From: Epilithonimonas lactis
GTDB lineage: Bacteria; Bacteroidota; Bacteroidia; Flavobacteriales; Weeksellaceae
Reading direction: 5' to 3'
DNA length: 64,000 nt
Assembly (NCBI RefSeq): GCF_900110605.1
Contig: NZ_FOFI01000002.1
Coordinates: 496,001 to 560,000, forward strand
The notes below the pieces were generated by a model. The model made no database searches. It was not told the DNA's origin and saw only the letters and a list, made by a program, of their open reading frames with translations. The stretch's first letter is position 1. Each line of letters begins with the position of its first letter. Made by a program: the position numbers and the translations under genes. Shown here in pieces: positions 16,187 through 24,915 of the stretch.

Positions 16187-18229
16187 ATGAATGCTCCAAA
16201 AGCAAAAAAAATAGAAAAACTTCTCGAAATTCACAACGACCAAAGGAACGACCCTTATTTCTGGATGAATGAAAGAGAAAATCCCGAAGTCATCAAATAT
16301 CTGGAGGAAGAAAACGCCTACACAGATTTTGTGATGAAGGAAACAGAAGACCTTCAGAACGACCTTTATGAAGAAATGAAAGCCCGCTACAAAAAGGATG
16401 ACGAGTCTTTGCCTTATTTTTTCAATCAATATTGGTACATCGTCCGTTATGAAGATGGGAAAGAATATCCGATTTTCTCACGAAACTTTCAAACCTTGGA
16501 GAACGAAGAAGAGATTCTTTTGGATGCGAATGTTTTGGCTGAGGGAAAGGAATATTTTGATATTGGGAGCATTTCTATCAGCGTTAATAATGATATTTTA
16601 TCTTTTTCAACGGATGTTGTCGGGAGAAGGATTTATAAGATTTTCTTCAAGAATCTAAAAACCGGCGAAATCTTCGGAGACGAAATTGACAACACGACCG
16701 GAAAAGCGGTGTGGTCCAATGATAACAATTATGTCTTTTACATTAGAAAAGATGAAAGTCTGAGAGCTTTTCAAATCCATCGCCACGAGTTGGGAACTGA
16801 AACTGAAAAAGACGTTCTGATTTTCCACGAGGAAGATGAGACTTTTGACGTTAATGTTTACAAAACCAAGACTTTAGATTATATTTTCATCTCTTCATCA
16901 AGCACGAATGAAGATGAACACAGATTTATTCCTTCCAATGATGTCTTTGCAGATTGGAAAATCATTCAGGAACGAACTGAGGATTTGGAATATTCGGTGG
17001 AGCATTATCAGGATGATTTTTACATCATTACAAATGCAGATGATTCTACCAACTTTAAAATTGTAAAGACCAAAGTCGAAAATCCTTCTATTGAAAACTG
17101 GGAAGACTTTATTCCGCACAGAGAAAATGTATTGTTGGAAGGTTTTGAGATTTTTAATGAATATTTCGTTTTGGAAGAACGGGAAAGCGGACTTCTTCAA
17201 ATCAAAATTATCGAAAGCAAAACCGGAGATTACCATTATCTGCCATTTTCCGACCCGACTTACACGGCGTACATCGGAACGAATATGGAATTTGACACCG
17301 AAAAATTGCGTTTTGGTTACACGTCTTTGACAAAACCCGCTTCGACTTTCGAATATGATATGAAGGAAAAAGCCACGAAACTCCTGAAAGAACAGGAAGT
17401 TTTAGGCGGGAAATTCAACAAAGAAAATTATATCTCAGAACGAATCTGGGCAACGGCAAGAGACGGAAAAAAAGTTCCGATTTCATTGGTCTATCACAAA
17501 GACACACCAAAATCCGAAAACACGCCACTTCTACTCTACGGCTACGGAAGTTACGGCCACACGGTGGATGCGAGCTTTTCCAGCGTACGATTGACCTTGC
17601 TTGACCGAGGTTACATCTACGCCATCGCGCACATCCGAGGCGGAGAATATCTTGGCCGAGAATGGTACGAAGATGGAAAAATGCTTCAGAAAAAGAATAC
17701 CTTTTTTGATTTCATTGATTCCGCAAAATACTTAATATCAGAAAATTACACGTCGCCAAAACACCTTTACGCAATGGGCGGAAGTGCCGGTGGACTTTTG
17801 GTTGGTGCGGTGATGAATTACAATCCGGAACTTTTCAACGGGATTGTGGCGCAAGTTCCTTTCGTGGACGTAGTTTCGACGATGTTGGATGATACGATAC
17901 CATTGACCACGGGCGAATACGACGAATGGGGAAATCCGAATGAGAGGGAATATTATGATTATATGAAAGCCTATTCGCCTTACGATAATGTAGAAGCAAA
18001 AAATTATCCTAATATCTTAATCACAACAGGATTCCACGATTCTCAGGTTCAATATTGGGAACCCGCAAAATGGACTGCGAAATTGAGAGAATTAAAAACG
18101 GATGACAACATTCTGATTTTCAAAACCGATATGAGTTCTGGTCACGGCGGTGCGAGCGGACGATTTGAAAGTTTGAAGGAAATCGCTTTGGAATACGCGT
18201 TTCTCTTAAAAATAGAAAATAATGAATAA
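16187..18229 (+). CDS. ptrB: Oligopeptidase B-like S9 peptidase
   Basis: A 680-aa prolyl-oligopeptidase-family serine peptidase. An N-terminal seven-bladed propeller (about 70-400) gates the alpha/beta hydrolase domain. Motifs are NDPYFWMNER near the N-terminus, YGSYGHTVDASF, AHIRGGEYLGREWY, the nucleophile MGGSAGGLL (Ser about 533), NILITTGFHDSQVQYWEP (Asp) and SSGHGGASGRF (His). Length and motifs fit oligopeptidase B, which cuts short peptides after Arg/Lys in the cytoplasm or periplasm; no signal peptide is seen. The ATG at 16187 is preferred over 16151 because the latter lies in a repeat. Confidence 0.92.
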   Translation: MNAPKAKKIEKLLEIHNDQRNDPYFWMNERENPEVIKYLEEENAYTDFVMKETEDLQNDLYEEMKARYKKDDESLPYFFNQYWYIVRYEDGKEYPIFSRNFQTLENEEEILLDANVLAEGKEYFDIGSISISVNNDILSFSTDVVGRRIYKIFFKNLKTGEIFGDEIDNTTGKAVWSNDNNYVFYIRKDESLRAFQIHRHELGTETEKDVLIFHEEDETFDVNVYKTKTLDYIFISSSSTNEDEHRFIPSNDVFADWKIIQERTEDLEYSVEHYQDDFYIITNADDSTNFKIVKTKVENPSIENWEDFIPHRENVLLEGFEIFNEYFVLEERESGLLQIKIIESKTGDYHYLPFSDPTYTAYIGTNMEFDTEKLRFGYTSLTKPASTFEYDMKEKATKLLKEQEVLGGKFNKENYISERIWATARDGKKVPISLVYHKDTPKSENTPLLLYGYGSYGHTVDASFSSVRLTLLDRGYIYAIAHIRGGEYLGREWYEDGKMLQKKNTFFDFIDSAKYLISENYTSPKHLYAMGGSAGGLLVGAVMNYNPELFNGIVAQVPFVDVVSTMLDDTIPLTTGEYDEWGNPNEREYYDYMKAYSPYDNVEAKNYPNILITTGFHDSQVQYWEPAKWTAKLRELKTDDNILIFKTDMSSGHGGASGRFESLKEIALEYAFLLKIENNE

Positions 18230-18479
18230 CATTATATATATTGTAATAATAATTGGGATGCTTTTTTTATTAAAATTTGGAATTAGGATATTTAAAAATC
18301 CTGAAATTATTAAAAAGAAAAGTGATGACAGGAATCGTAAAAACCTATACGGCAAATTTATGCTGAAATATTTCCCAATGTCATTATCAATGTATAAAAT
18401 CACTTCAGTTTTTATAATTTGCTATGCCTTAATTGTAATTGTACTGTTAATTACAAAAATAATAAATCCTAAATTTTAA
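18222..18479 (+). CDS. Small two-TM hypothetical protein
   Basis: An 85-aa protein whose ATG overlaps the last codons of the oligopeptidase gene (8 nt), suggesting translational coupling. Hydrophobic helices lie at about residues 4-23 and 62-82, with a basic loop rich in Lys/Arg between them. Not recognised. A real gene is supported by the tight packing between its neighbours and clean membrane topology, not by homology. Confidence 0.6.
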   Translation: MNNIIYIVIIIGMLFLLKFGIRIFKNPEIIKKKSDDRNRKNLYGKFMLKYFPMSLSMYKITSVFIICYALIVIVLLITKIINPKF

Positions 18480-18480
18480 A

Positions 18481-18825
18481 ATGACAGAAGCAGAAATCTG
18501 GAAAAAAGTAGAACATTTTTTCGAAGTTAATTTTCAAACCGAAAAAAATCCGCCAATCGATACATTACTTTTTATCATTGGTGTTCAGGAATTGGGAAGC
18601 GGACAGCAGAAATTCACGAAAGATGATAAGGTCAATCTTTTGCACATCGCGGTTTGCAGATTGTTGGAGCCTTTTGGTTATTATAAATTCACGCATTACG
18701 AAGATGGTTGGCCTCATTATGACAAACTCGATGATTTGCCAGAATTGAAACCAAACGAACAATCGCTCTTGATGAAAAAAGCGATTATTCAGTATTTTCA
18801 GGATGAGGAGATTGATTTGGATTAA
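18481..18825 (+). CDS. Conserved hypothetical protein
   Basis: A 114-aa acidic soluble protein that starts 1 nt after the previous stop, forming a three-gene run with oligopeptidase B. Features include a central ELGSGQQKFTKDDKVNLLHIA segment (read as about residues 37-57) and HYEDGWPHYDKLDDLP. Proteins of this look are recalled as uncharacterised in flavobacteria. No domain assigned. A large hairpin follows the stop. Confidence 0.65.
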   Translation: MTEAEIWKKVEHFFEVNFQTEKNPPIDTLLFIIGVQELGSGQQKFTKDDKVNLLHIAVCRLLEPFGYYKFTHYEDGWPHYDKLDDLPELKPNEQSLLMKKAIIQYFQDEEIDLD

Positions 18826-18870
18826 GAATTAAAATTATTTCCCCAGCCCTAAAGGGAGTAATTTTAATTC
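18826..18870. terminator. Long hairpin between convergent genes
   Basis: GAATTAAAATTA (18826-18837) and its exact complement (18859-18870) flank CCCC...GGG with the common flavobacterial CCCTAAAGGG core. It spans both gene ends (18825 + and 18864 -). It probably terminates in both directions, although the arms are AT-rich and the T tract is short. It could also be a dispersed palindrome. Confidence 0.55.
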
Positions 18871-19355
18871 TGTGACAGTAAATCTTCCAACTGATTCAAT
18901 CCCATTTTGAAACCTTCTTCAAAGCCCATTTCCATAATTTGAGCCAGTTCATCTTTGGAATTGAAATGCAGATTGAAGGTCATTCTTGTACCTTCATCGA
19001 TTCCAGTGAAGCCTATCAGCCAAGTGGTTTGTGGTAAATCAGTTTTTACTTTTCCTTTGTCATCAGCGAAAGCATCTGTCCACGAGATACTTCTGTGAGG
19101 CATTATTTCGCCAAAGTTTGTGATTGCAAATTCCTTCTCGCCTTCTGGACCAACCATTGCGTACAGCCAATTTCCACCTTCTCGGAAATCCATTTTTTCG
19201 GTTTCGCACTTCCAAGGTTTTGGTGCCCACCATTGGTCTATCAATTCGGATTGGGTAAAATAATCCCACAGTTCTGTCACGTCTGCATCATAAATCTTAG
19301 AAATATAAGCCGTTGCAGAATCTAAATCGGTGTTGAAAATAATCTCTGAATTCAT
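18864..19355 (-). CDS. SRPBCC/AHSA1-type protein
   Basis: The 163-aa protein belongs to the START-like SRPBCC fold, activator-of-Hsp90-homologue type: ISKIYDADVTELWDYFTQSELIDQWWAP at the N-terminus (about residues 18-45), the WKCETEKMDFREGGNW strand, and a C-terminal amphipathic helix MGFEEGFKMGLNQLEDLL. Such proteins bind hydrophobic ligands or act as stress-related domains; the ligand is unknown. It is a single gene divergent from the histidine kinase. Confidence 0.88.
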   Translation of the reverse strand: MNSEIIFNTDLDSATAYISKIYDADVTELWDYFTQSELIDQWWAPKPWKCETEKMDFREGGNWLYAMVGPEGEKEFAITNFGEIMPHRSISWTDAFADDKGKVKTDLPQTTWLIGFTGIDEGTRMTFNLHFNSKDELAQIMEMGFEEGFKMGLNQLEDLLSQN

Positions 19356-19545
19356 AACGTTATCTATTTATAAAACTTAATCATAAAAAATCACACCAAA
19401 CTTTTCTTATGGCAACATATTTGATTATTCACAAAAAAATGTTAAATAAGTCGATTTTAAGAAAAATTTAATAATTTCAAACGTGATTTTTTATCGCGAC
19501 ATTCTTAAAATCAGTAATTTTAACTTTTCAAACTTAAAACAACTT

Positions 19546-21087
19546 ATGAACAACAAATTCATTCCGATTATTTCTGTATTTATGACAATCTCGTTGATCG
19601 TTTTTGTCTCTTTACAGTTGTATTGGATCAAAGAATTATATACCTCTCTGGAACAGGATTTCTCCAACAAAGTCTATTCCGCATTAGAAAGTTCGACTCA
19701 AAAGGTAAATCAGATCGAGGTCAACAAGTATTGGAATGAGACCTATGGCGGCGTTGGGAAAGAAGTTTTGGCATCGGCCAATCAACCTACAAAAACTTAT
19801 ATTCAGCAAAGTTCAGATTCGGCAAACCGTTCTAATATTCTATTTCAAACGAGCATTGTAGAAAAGCAGAACATTCCGGTTTCTGCAAAAGGCGATACGC
19901 TTTACACCACGAAACTCTACAAAGATGAAGGTCAATTGAAGCTGAAAAGAAACTCACCAGAACCGCTTACAACCAACATCAGCAGAGACATCGACAATAA
20001 TTCTTTCCAAATGAAAGAGTTTGCGAGGTTGAGCGCAACGAATCTACCAATCGAAAAAAGAGTTGATGGCAAAACCATAGACTCTGTGATCTCCAAGGAA
20101 TTGAGACTCAAAGGAATTGATACCAAATTTGGTTACGGCGTCATCAACAAAACCAATAAGTTGACGACCATTGCAAATAACATCTATCTGGATCAAAAAG
20201 ATAAGATGAATTACACTTATCCACTTTTCACAGACAGCAAGGATAGAACGCTTTACACGCTCGCCGTTGTTTTTCCAAGGAATGACCTTTCTTTGGTGAA
20301 GCACAATTTGCCGATGCTTTTGGGAACCTTCATCTCGTTGTTGACGATTCTTGGAATCTATATTATTTCCATTAATTATATGATGCGTCAGAAGAAAATC
20401 GCGGAGATCAAGACGGATTTCATCAATAATATGTCGCACGAGTTCAAAACACCTTTGGCAACCATTTCCGTAGCGGCAGATTCTTTGGCCAATGATAAGA
20501 TCGCGACCAATCCTGATAAAGTGAAATACTACTCCGGATTGATAAAGCAAGAAAATCTGAGGATGAAAAAGCAGGTGGAAACCGTGCTGAATATGTCCAA
20601 ATTAGAACGAAACGAAATGCCTCTCCATTTGAAAGAAACCAATGTGAGACAACTGATAAAAGACGTGGCAGAATCTTTCCGACTGATTGTGGACCAACGA
20701 AATGGCACTTTGACAACGGACTTCAACGCAACCAAATATAATTTTTTGGTGGATGAATTTCACATCTCGAATGCCTTGATCAATCTTTTGGACAATGCTA
20801 ACAAATACTCACCAGAAACGCCAGAAATAAGAGTCAGCACACGAAACGAAGGCAACTTCTACGTCATCGAAATTTCTGATAAGGGAATGGGAATGGATGG
20901 CACCAACAAGACGAAGATCTTTGAAAAATTCTTCCGGGAGGAAACCGGAAATATCCATAATGTAAAAGGGCAAGGTCTTGGATTGTCATATGTAAAGAAG
21001 ATCATTGAGATCCATAAAGGTCAAATATCCGTAGATTCTCATAAAGGAAAAGGAAGTACGTTTACCATAAAATTGCCAATGGTTTAA
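19546..21087 (+). CDS. Sensor histidine kinase
   Basis: The 513-aa membrane kinase starts best at the ATG at 19546 (MNNKFIPIIS), 21 codons inside the open frame. TM1 is at about 5-27 and TM2 at about 262-285, with an extracytoplasmic sensor of some 230 residues between them that I do not recognise. The H box MSHEFKTPLATI has the phospho-acceptor His at about 298. The catalytic domain shows the N box LINLLDNANKYS, G1 DKGMGMD and G2 GQGLGLSYVKKI. It is followed by its response regulator 85 nt downstream. The signal is unknown. Confidence 0.93.
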   Translation: MNNKFIPIISVFMTISLIVFVSLQLYWIKELYTSLEQDFSNKVYSALESSTQKVNQIEVNKYWNETYGGVGKEVLASANQPTKTYIQQSSDSANRSNILFQTSIVEKQNIPVSAKGDTLYTTKLYKDEGQLKLKRNSPEPLTTNISRDIDNNSFQMKEFARLSATNLPIEKRVDGKTIDSVISKELRLKGIDTKFGYGVINKTNKLTTIANNIYLDQKDKMNYTYPLFTDSKDRTLYTLAVVFPRNDLSLVKHNLPMLLGTFISLLTILGIYIISINYMMRQKKIAEIKTDFINNMSHEFKTPLATISVAADSLANDKIATNPDKVKYYSGLIKQENLRMKKQVETVLNMSKLERNEMPLHLKETNVRQLIKDVAESFRLIVDQRNGTLTTDFNATKYNFLVDEFHISNALINLLDNANKYSPETPEIRVSTRNEGNFYVIEISDKGMGMDGTNKTKIFEKFFREETGNIHNVKGQGLGLSYVKKIIEIHKGQISVDSHKGKGSTFTIKLPMV

Positions 21088-21172
21088 AATATAAACGATA
21101 AATGAAGGATGATAAACAATTCTAAAAATCATTTATCTCAAATCAATTATTAATCAAAGTAAAATTAAAAAT

Positions 21173-21862
21173 ATGAGCAATAGAATATTATTAGTAGAAG
21201 ACGACCAGAGTTTTGGTGCAGTTCTGAAAGATTACCTTACGATAAACAACTTCGAGGTTACCCTGGCGACCGACGGAGAAATGGGACTGAAAGAGTTTAC
21301 AGAAAAAGAATTTGACATCTGCATCTTTGATGTGATGATGCCGAAAAAAGATGGATTTTCTTTGGCAGAAGATGTGAAGAAAATCGATAAAAATACACCG
21401 ATTATTTTCCTGACTGCGAGAAACTTGCGTGAGGATATATTGAAAGGTTATCAGATCGGAGCAGATGACTACATCACGAAACCATTTGATACTGAATTAC
21501 TTCTTTATAAGATCAAAGCAATTCTACAAAGAAGTGCTGTTTTGGAAAACGAAGATCAGGAACAATTCAAGATCAGCAATATCTTCTTTGACTCTATGCT
21601 TAGACAATTAAGAGTCAATGAAAATGATTACAAATTATCTCCAAAAGAAAATGAACTTTTGAAGTTGCTTTGCATCCACAGAAACGACTTTATGCCAAGA
21701 GATCTTGCACTGAGAAAAATCTGGAAAAAAGAAAATTACTTCACCGCGAGAAGTATGGATGTTTACATCGCAAAGCTGAGAAAACTTTTGAAGGACGACG
21801 ATGGATTAGAGATCATCAACGTTCACGGAGAAGGTTTCCGTCTATTGGTAAAGAATCCTTAA
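21173..21862 (+). CDS. OmpR/PhoB-family response regulator
   Basis: The 229-aa protein has a receiver domain with the acidic pair E9-D10-D11, the phospho-acceptor Asp53 in FDVMMPKKDG, Thr in FLTAR and Lys in ITKPFD. A winged-helix DNA-binding domain follows (SPKENELLKLLCIHRNDFMPRDLALRKIW region, then ARSMDVYIAKLRKLL and INVHGEGFRL). It is the partner of the kinase just upstream. Targets are not visible; no obvious tandem operator precedes the pair. Confidence 0.95.
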   Translation: MSNRILLVEDDQSFGAVLKDYLTINNFEVTLATDGEMGLKEFTEKEFDICIFDVMMPKKDGFSLAEDVKKIDKNTPIIFLTARNLREDILKGYQIGADDYITKPFDTELLLYKIKAILQRSAVLENEDQEQFKISNIFFDSMLRQLRVNENDYKLSPKENELLKLLCIHRNDFMPRDLALRKIWKKENYFTARSMDVYIAKLRKLLKDDDGLEIINVHGEGFRLLVKNP

Positions 21863-21869
21863 CATAAAC

Positions 21870-21903
21870 AAAAATCCCTTCAGAAAACTCTGAAGGGATT
21901 TTT
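21870..21903. terminator. Bidirectional terminator
   Basis: A perfect 15-bp stem, AAAAATCCCTTCAGA (21870-21884) and its complement (21889-21903), with loop AAAC and T tracts. It separates the response regulator from the convergent YkuD-type gene. Confidence 0.9.
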
Positions 21904-21922
21904 TCTTTCCTTTACTTTTTAC

Positions 21923-22717
21923 TTAATTCGTTGCCATTTTCTGTTCCGGAGAACCTAAGATCTGGTCTTTTTGTTCGTTTCCTTTCAGCCATTGTGAGCT
22001 CGAAAGATAATTTTGATCTGGATAATAGATAAAGAGACAAGTTCTGTTTTTTATCGTATTGATGATGGGTTGCGCCAATTCTCTAGGAACTGCGGGACAT
22101 CCCCAACTTCTCCCCAATCGCTTTTCAGCTTTGATAAAATCCTCACTCACGTACTTTGCGCCGTGCATCACGATGCATCTTTCCAGTGCCGCATCATTGT
22201 AACCTTTGTCCATTCCGAACAATCTCAAGGAATAGCCGTTGTCTCCGTTGTAAGTCTGCTCTGTGACGTAGAATCCGAGACTTGACTGGTGCGAATCCTC
22301 CGTGTTGGAAAAATTCATTGCAAACTCTTCACCTGTCCCTTTTCCGTGTGCTACCAGGGAATTGAACAGTATTTTTTTCTCTCCAGTATCGATCACCCAA
22401 AGGCGTTTTCTGTTGGAAGACAGGCTGAAATCACAGATCGAAAGCACTTTCGATGTCTGTTCCAGTTTGCCAGATTTTTTCAAATTTTGGAATCCTAAAA
22501 ATGCTTTTTCAAAGACTTCAAAATTCAATTTTTCTCCTTCAAACTGTAGATTGTTGTACACTTCTTCCGCTTCATTTACTGGTGAGAAATTCTTTTTAGG
22601 ACTTAGTTTTATTTCTTTGATCGTCATTGGAGATGGAGAAAGATTCTCGGAGCTCGCTGGAAAAAAAGAGGTTGTGATCAAATAAAACAATCCTAATAAC
22701 AATGGGAATTTCTTCAT
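21923..22717 (-). CDS. YkuD_2-type murein L,D-transpeptidase domain protein
   Basis: The 264-aa protein has a signal peptide (about residues 1-22) and a catalytic domain of the L,D-transpeptidase-like YkuD_2 family. Motifs are LWVIDTGEKKILFNSLVAHGKGTG, IVMHGAKYV with His185, and RSWGCPAVP with the nucleophile Cys207. It probably acts on peptidoglycan in the periplasm, making 3-3 crosslinks or anchoring proteins; which of these is unknown. A TAATTTTG box on the - strand at 22752-22759 lies 35 nt upstream. Confidence 0.88.
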   Translation of the reverse strand: MKKFPLLLGLFYLITTSFFPASSENLSPSPMTIKEIKLSPKKNFSPVNEAEEVYNNLQFEGEKLNFEVFEKAFLGFQNLKKSGKLEQTSKVLSICDFSLSSNRKRLWVIDTGEKKILFNSLVAHGKGTGEEFAMNFSNTEDSHQSSLGFYVTEQTYNGDNGYSLRLFGMDKGYNDAALERCIVMHGAKYVSEDFIKAEKRLGRSWGCPAVPRELAQPIINTIKNRTCLFIYYPDQNYLSSSQWLKGNEQKDQILGSPEQKMATN

Positions 22718-22751
22718 AAATTAATGATATTTCTTTTATTTTTTAGTGGTG

Positions 22752-22759
22752 CAAAATTA
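22752..22759 (-). promoter_or_regulatory. -7 box TAATTTTG for the YkuD_2 gene
   Basis: A perfect TAnnTTTG match on the - strand, 35 nt before the start. A TTG lies about 15 nt further upstream (22775-22777), a shorter gap than the usual 17-23 nt. Confidence 0.4.
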
Positions 22760-22961
22760 CAATTATATCATTTTCAATAAGTTATTGCAGTAGCTTTTAA
22801 CAGTTCTTTAGGAAACTTTAACTCAAAATGACAATTTATGGAAGCTTTTTATTAAGATTTCATTATGATAAATCATTACGCTAAATGTTAAGCTTGAAAT
22901 CTTGATTCAAATGATAGAAACGAATTATAAATTAATAAATTGCATTATTAATATGGAAGAT

Positions 22962-23717
22962 ATGTCAATACTCAAAATCGCAGGTGTAAACATGGATATC
23001 GCTTGGAAGGATAAAGCACAGAATTTCAGAACGATAGAAAATGAATTTTTGGATACAAAAGCTGATATTTTTCTGCTTCCAGAGATGTTTTCTACGGGAT
23101 TCTGTATGGAGGCTGAGGAAGTGGCGGACCGACATTTAGAAACTTTGACCTGGATGAAATCTTTCGCCAGATCAAAAAATTCTGCTGTTGCTGGAAGCGC
23201 GTCTGTGGAAAAGAATGGGAAATTCTACAACCGGTTTTACTTCGTTTTTCCGGATGGGACTTTTGAATATTACGACAAGAGACATTTGTTTTCCTACTCT
23301 GGTGAAGATAAGATCTATACAGCCGGAACAGAAAGAAAAATCGTTGAATACAAAGGTTTCAGGATTCTTTTGCAGGTTTGTTTTGACTTGCGTTTCCCTG
23401 TTTTCTCCAGAAATCAAGATGATTACGACGCGATTCTGTATGTTGCGAATTGGCCAAGTTCCAGAGTTGAAGCTTGGAAATCTTTGTTAAAAGCCCGTTC
23501 TATCGAAAACCAATCTTTTCTTTTTGGATTGAATAGAATTGGAATTGATGGCTACAAAAATGATTATGAAGAAAGTTCGTTGGTCTATTTTCCTGATGGA
23601 AAAGAAATTTCGAAACGAGAAAATAATATTGTTCTTTCTGAATGGAATTTGGAAGAACTAAAGGAATTTAGGACCAAGTTTCCGTTTTTGGCGGAGAGAG
23701 ATGAGTTTGAAATTTAA
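22962..23717 (+). CDS. Omega-amidase/nitrilase-family amidohydrolase
   Basis: A carbon-nitrogen hydrolase of the YafV/Nit2 type, which deaminates alpha-ketoglutaramate and related omega-amides in metabolite repair. With the start at 22962 (MSILKIAGVN) it is 251 aa. In-frame ATGs at 22902, 22911 and 22953 would add an untypical N-terminus. The catalytic triad is Glu41 (LLPEMFSTGF), Lys106 (YDKRHLF) and Cys140 (LQVCFDLRFP). SGEDKIYTAG and ANWPSSR are typical of omega-amidases. Single gene; the start choice is moderately certain. Confidence 0.88.
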   Translation: MSILKIAGVNMDIAWKDKAQNFRTIENEFLDTKADIFLLPEMFSTGFCMEAEEVADRHLETLTWMKSFARSKNSAVAGSASVEKNGKFYNRFYFVFPDGTFEYYDKRHLFSYSGEDKIYTAGTERKIVEYKGFRILLQVCFDLRFPVFSRNQDDYDAILYVANWPSSRVEAWKSLLKARSIENQSFLFGLNRIGIDGYKNDYEESSLVYFPDGKEISKRENNIVLSEWNLEELKEFRTKFPFLAERDEFEI

Positions 23718-23741
23718 TTGTAGTTTTGCGAAAAATAAAAT

Positions 23742-24563
23742 ATGAAAAAAATATTTACATTGCTGTTTTCAAGTTTCATCTTATTTTCTTGTTCCAGAGA
23801 TGATGATAAAGTACAAACACAAAATGATGATGCCCTGATTACAAAAATGAGTCTTATATTATACCCAAATTCTTTACCTTACAATAACTCTGAATTAAGT
23901 TTTTACTTTCAATACGATAACAACAAACGTTTAATTAAAAAAACAGGAGGCTTTTTATCTGTTTCCGGTTCTAGCGGATATAATGGCTTTTTTACAGATA
24001 AAATTTATACAACATTAACTTATATAAATAATAAAGTCACTGTAGAAAACTTCTCATCTTCTCCCGACTTTACAGTTCCTAAAAACTCTAAATATTATAC
24101 AATAGATAACAATCAAATTATACAAAAGGAAGTTCCCAATAATTATTATGGTAGTTATCGTGATGAAAAACAAACCTTTAAATATACTAACAATAAAGTT
24201 GTGGAAATCTCTACAACATTACCAAACCTGCCATACTTTCCACCAGATGATTATATAGAAACTTATCTGGAAAAATTCTATTATGACACAAATGGAAATT
24301 TGACAAAATCGGAATACTTTGAACAACACGATGGTATCAATAAAGGAATAAAAATAGTCAGGACTTTTGGAGACTATGATAATTCTATTAATCCTTTTAA
24401 AAGATTTTATTTGTTGGATGAATATTTTTATAGATCAATCTCTAAAAATAATTTTAGAAAATACACAGAAGTTAAATATAATGAGGCAGGAGGTATTATA
24501 TCAAATTCAGAACAGGCTTGGACTTTTAAGTATGATTCGAGTGGAAATATTATAATCAATTAG
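23742..24563 (+). CDS. Hypothetical lipoprotein with YD-like repeats
   Basis: The 273-aa protein has a lipoprotein signal (lipobox LFSC, Cys about 17) and an extended beta-rich body with recurring elements such as FQYDNNKRLIKK, YDTNGNLTKSEYF, VKYNEAGGIIS and FKYDSSGNIIIN. These are single-strand units like those in YD/RHS-type beta solenoids and are common in flavobacterial surface lipoproteins. It is likely exported to the cell surface. Its Asn/Lys/Tyr-rich, AT-rich composition differs from its neighbours. Its last 8 nt overlap the convergent thioredoxin gene. Function unknown. Confidence 0.75.
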   Translation: MKKIFTLLFSSFILFSCSRDDDKVQTQNDDALITKMSLILYPNSLPYNNSELSFYFQYDNNKRLIKKTGGFLSVSGSSGYNGFFTDKIYTTLTYINNKVTVENFSSSPDFTVPKNSKYYTIDNNQIIQKEVPNNYYGSYRDEKQTFKYTNNKVVEISTTLPNLPYFPPDDYIETYLEKFYYDTNGNLTKSEYFEQHDGINKGIKIVRTFGDYDNSINPFKRFYLLDEYFYRSISKNNFRKYTEVKYNEAGGIISNSEQAWTFKYDSSGNIIIN

Positions 24564-24858
24564 AATATTGCTCCAACACTCCAACCAAAGAATTCACATC
24601 GTGAACGCCGCTCTCTTTCCAAAGCATTTCTCCATTTTTGAATACTGCAAGAGTCGGAACTCCTCGCACATTGTACTGATTGGCGATGGACGGAAATTGG
24701 TCGATGTCAATTTTTACAATTCTGGCTTTTTCGCCAACTTTTTCTTTTACAGAATTCAAAACCGAAGATTGCACTTTGCAAGGCTGACACCAAGTGGCAA
24801 AAAAGTCAATGAGAACTGGTCGTTCGGATTGGATAAGTTCTTGAAATTTTTGTGACAT
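24556..24858 (-). CDS. trxA: Thioredoxin
   Basis: A 100-aa cytoplasmic thioredoxin with the redox site WCQPC (Cys24, Cys27), the cis-Pro in GVPTLAVF and the FFATW strand. The canonical motif is WCGPC; Gln at that position should shift the redox potential. It lies next to the persulfide-dioxygenase-like gene in the same orientation (57 nt apart), so it may reduce persulfides or regenerate the rhodanese domains there; this link is inference from context. Confidence 0.92.
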   Translation of the reverse strand: MSQKFQELIQSERPVLIDFFATWCQPCKVQSSVLNSVKEKVGEKARIVKIDIDQFPSIANQYNVRGVPTLAVFKNGEMLWKESGVHDVNSLVGVLEQYSN

Positions 24859-24915
24859 TTTATTAGATTTAGAGGTTAGACTTTAGTGATTCACCAAAAT
24901 CCGTGCAATAATGAT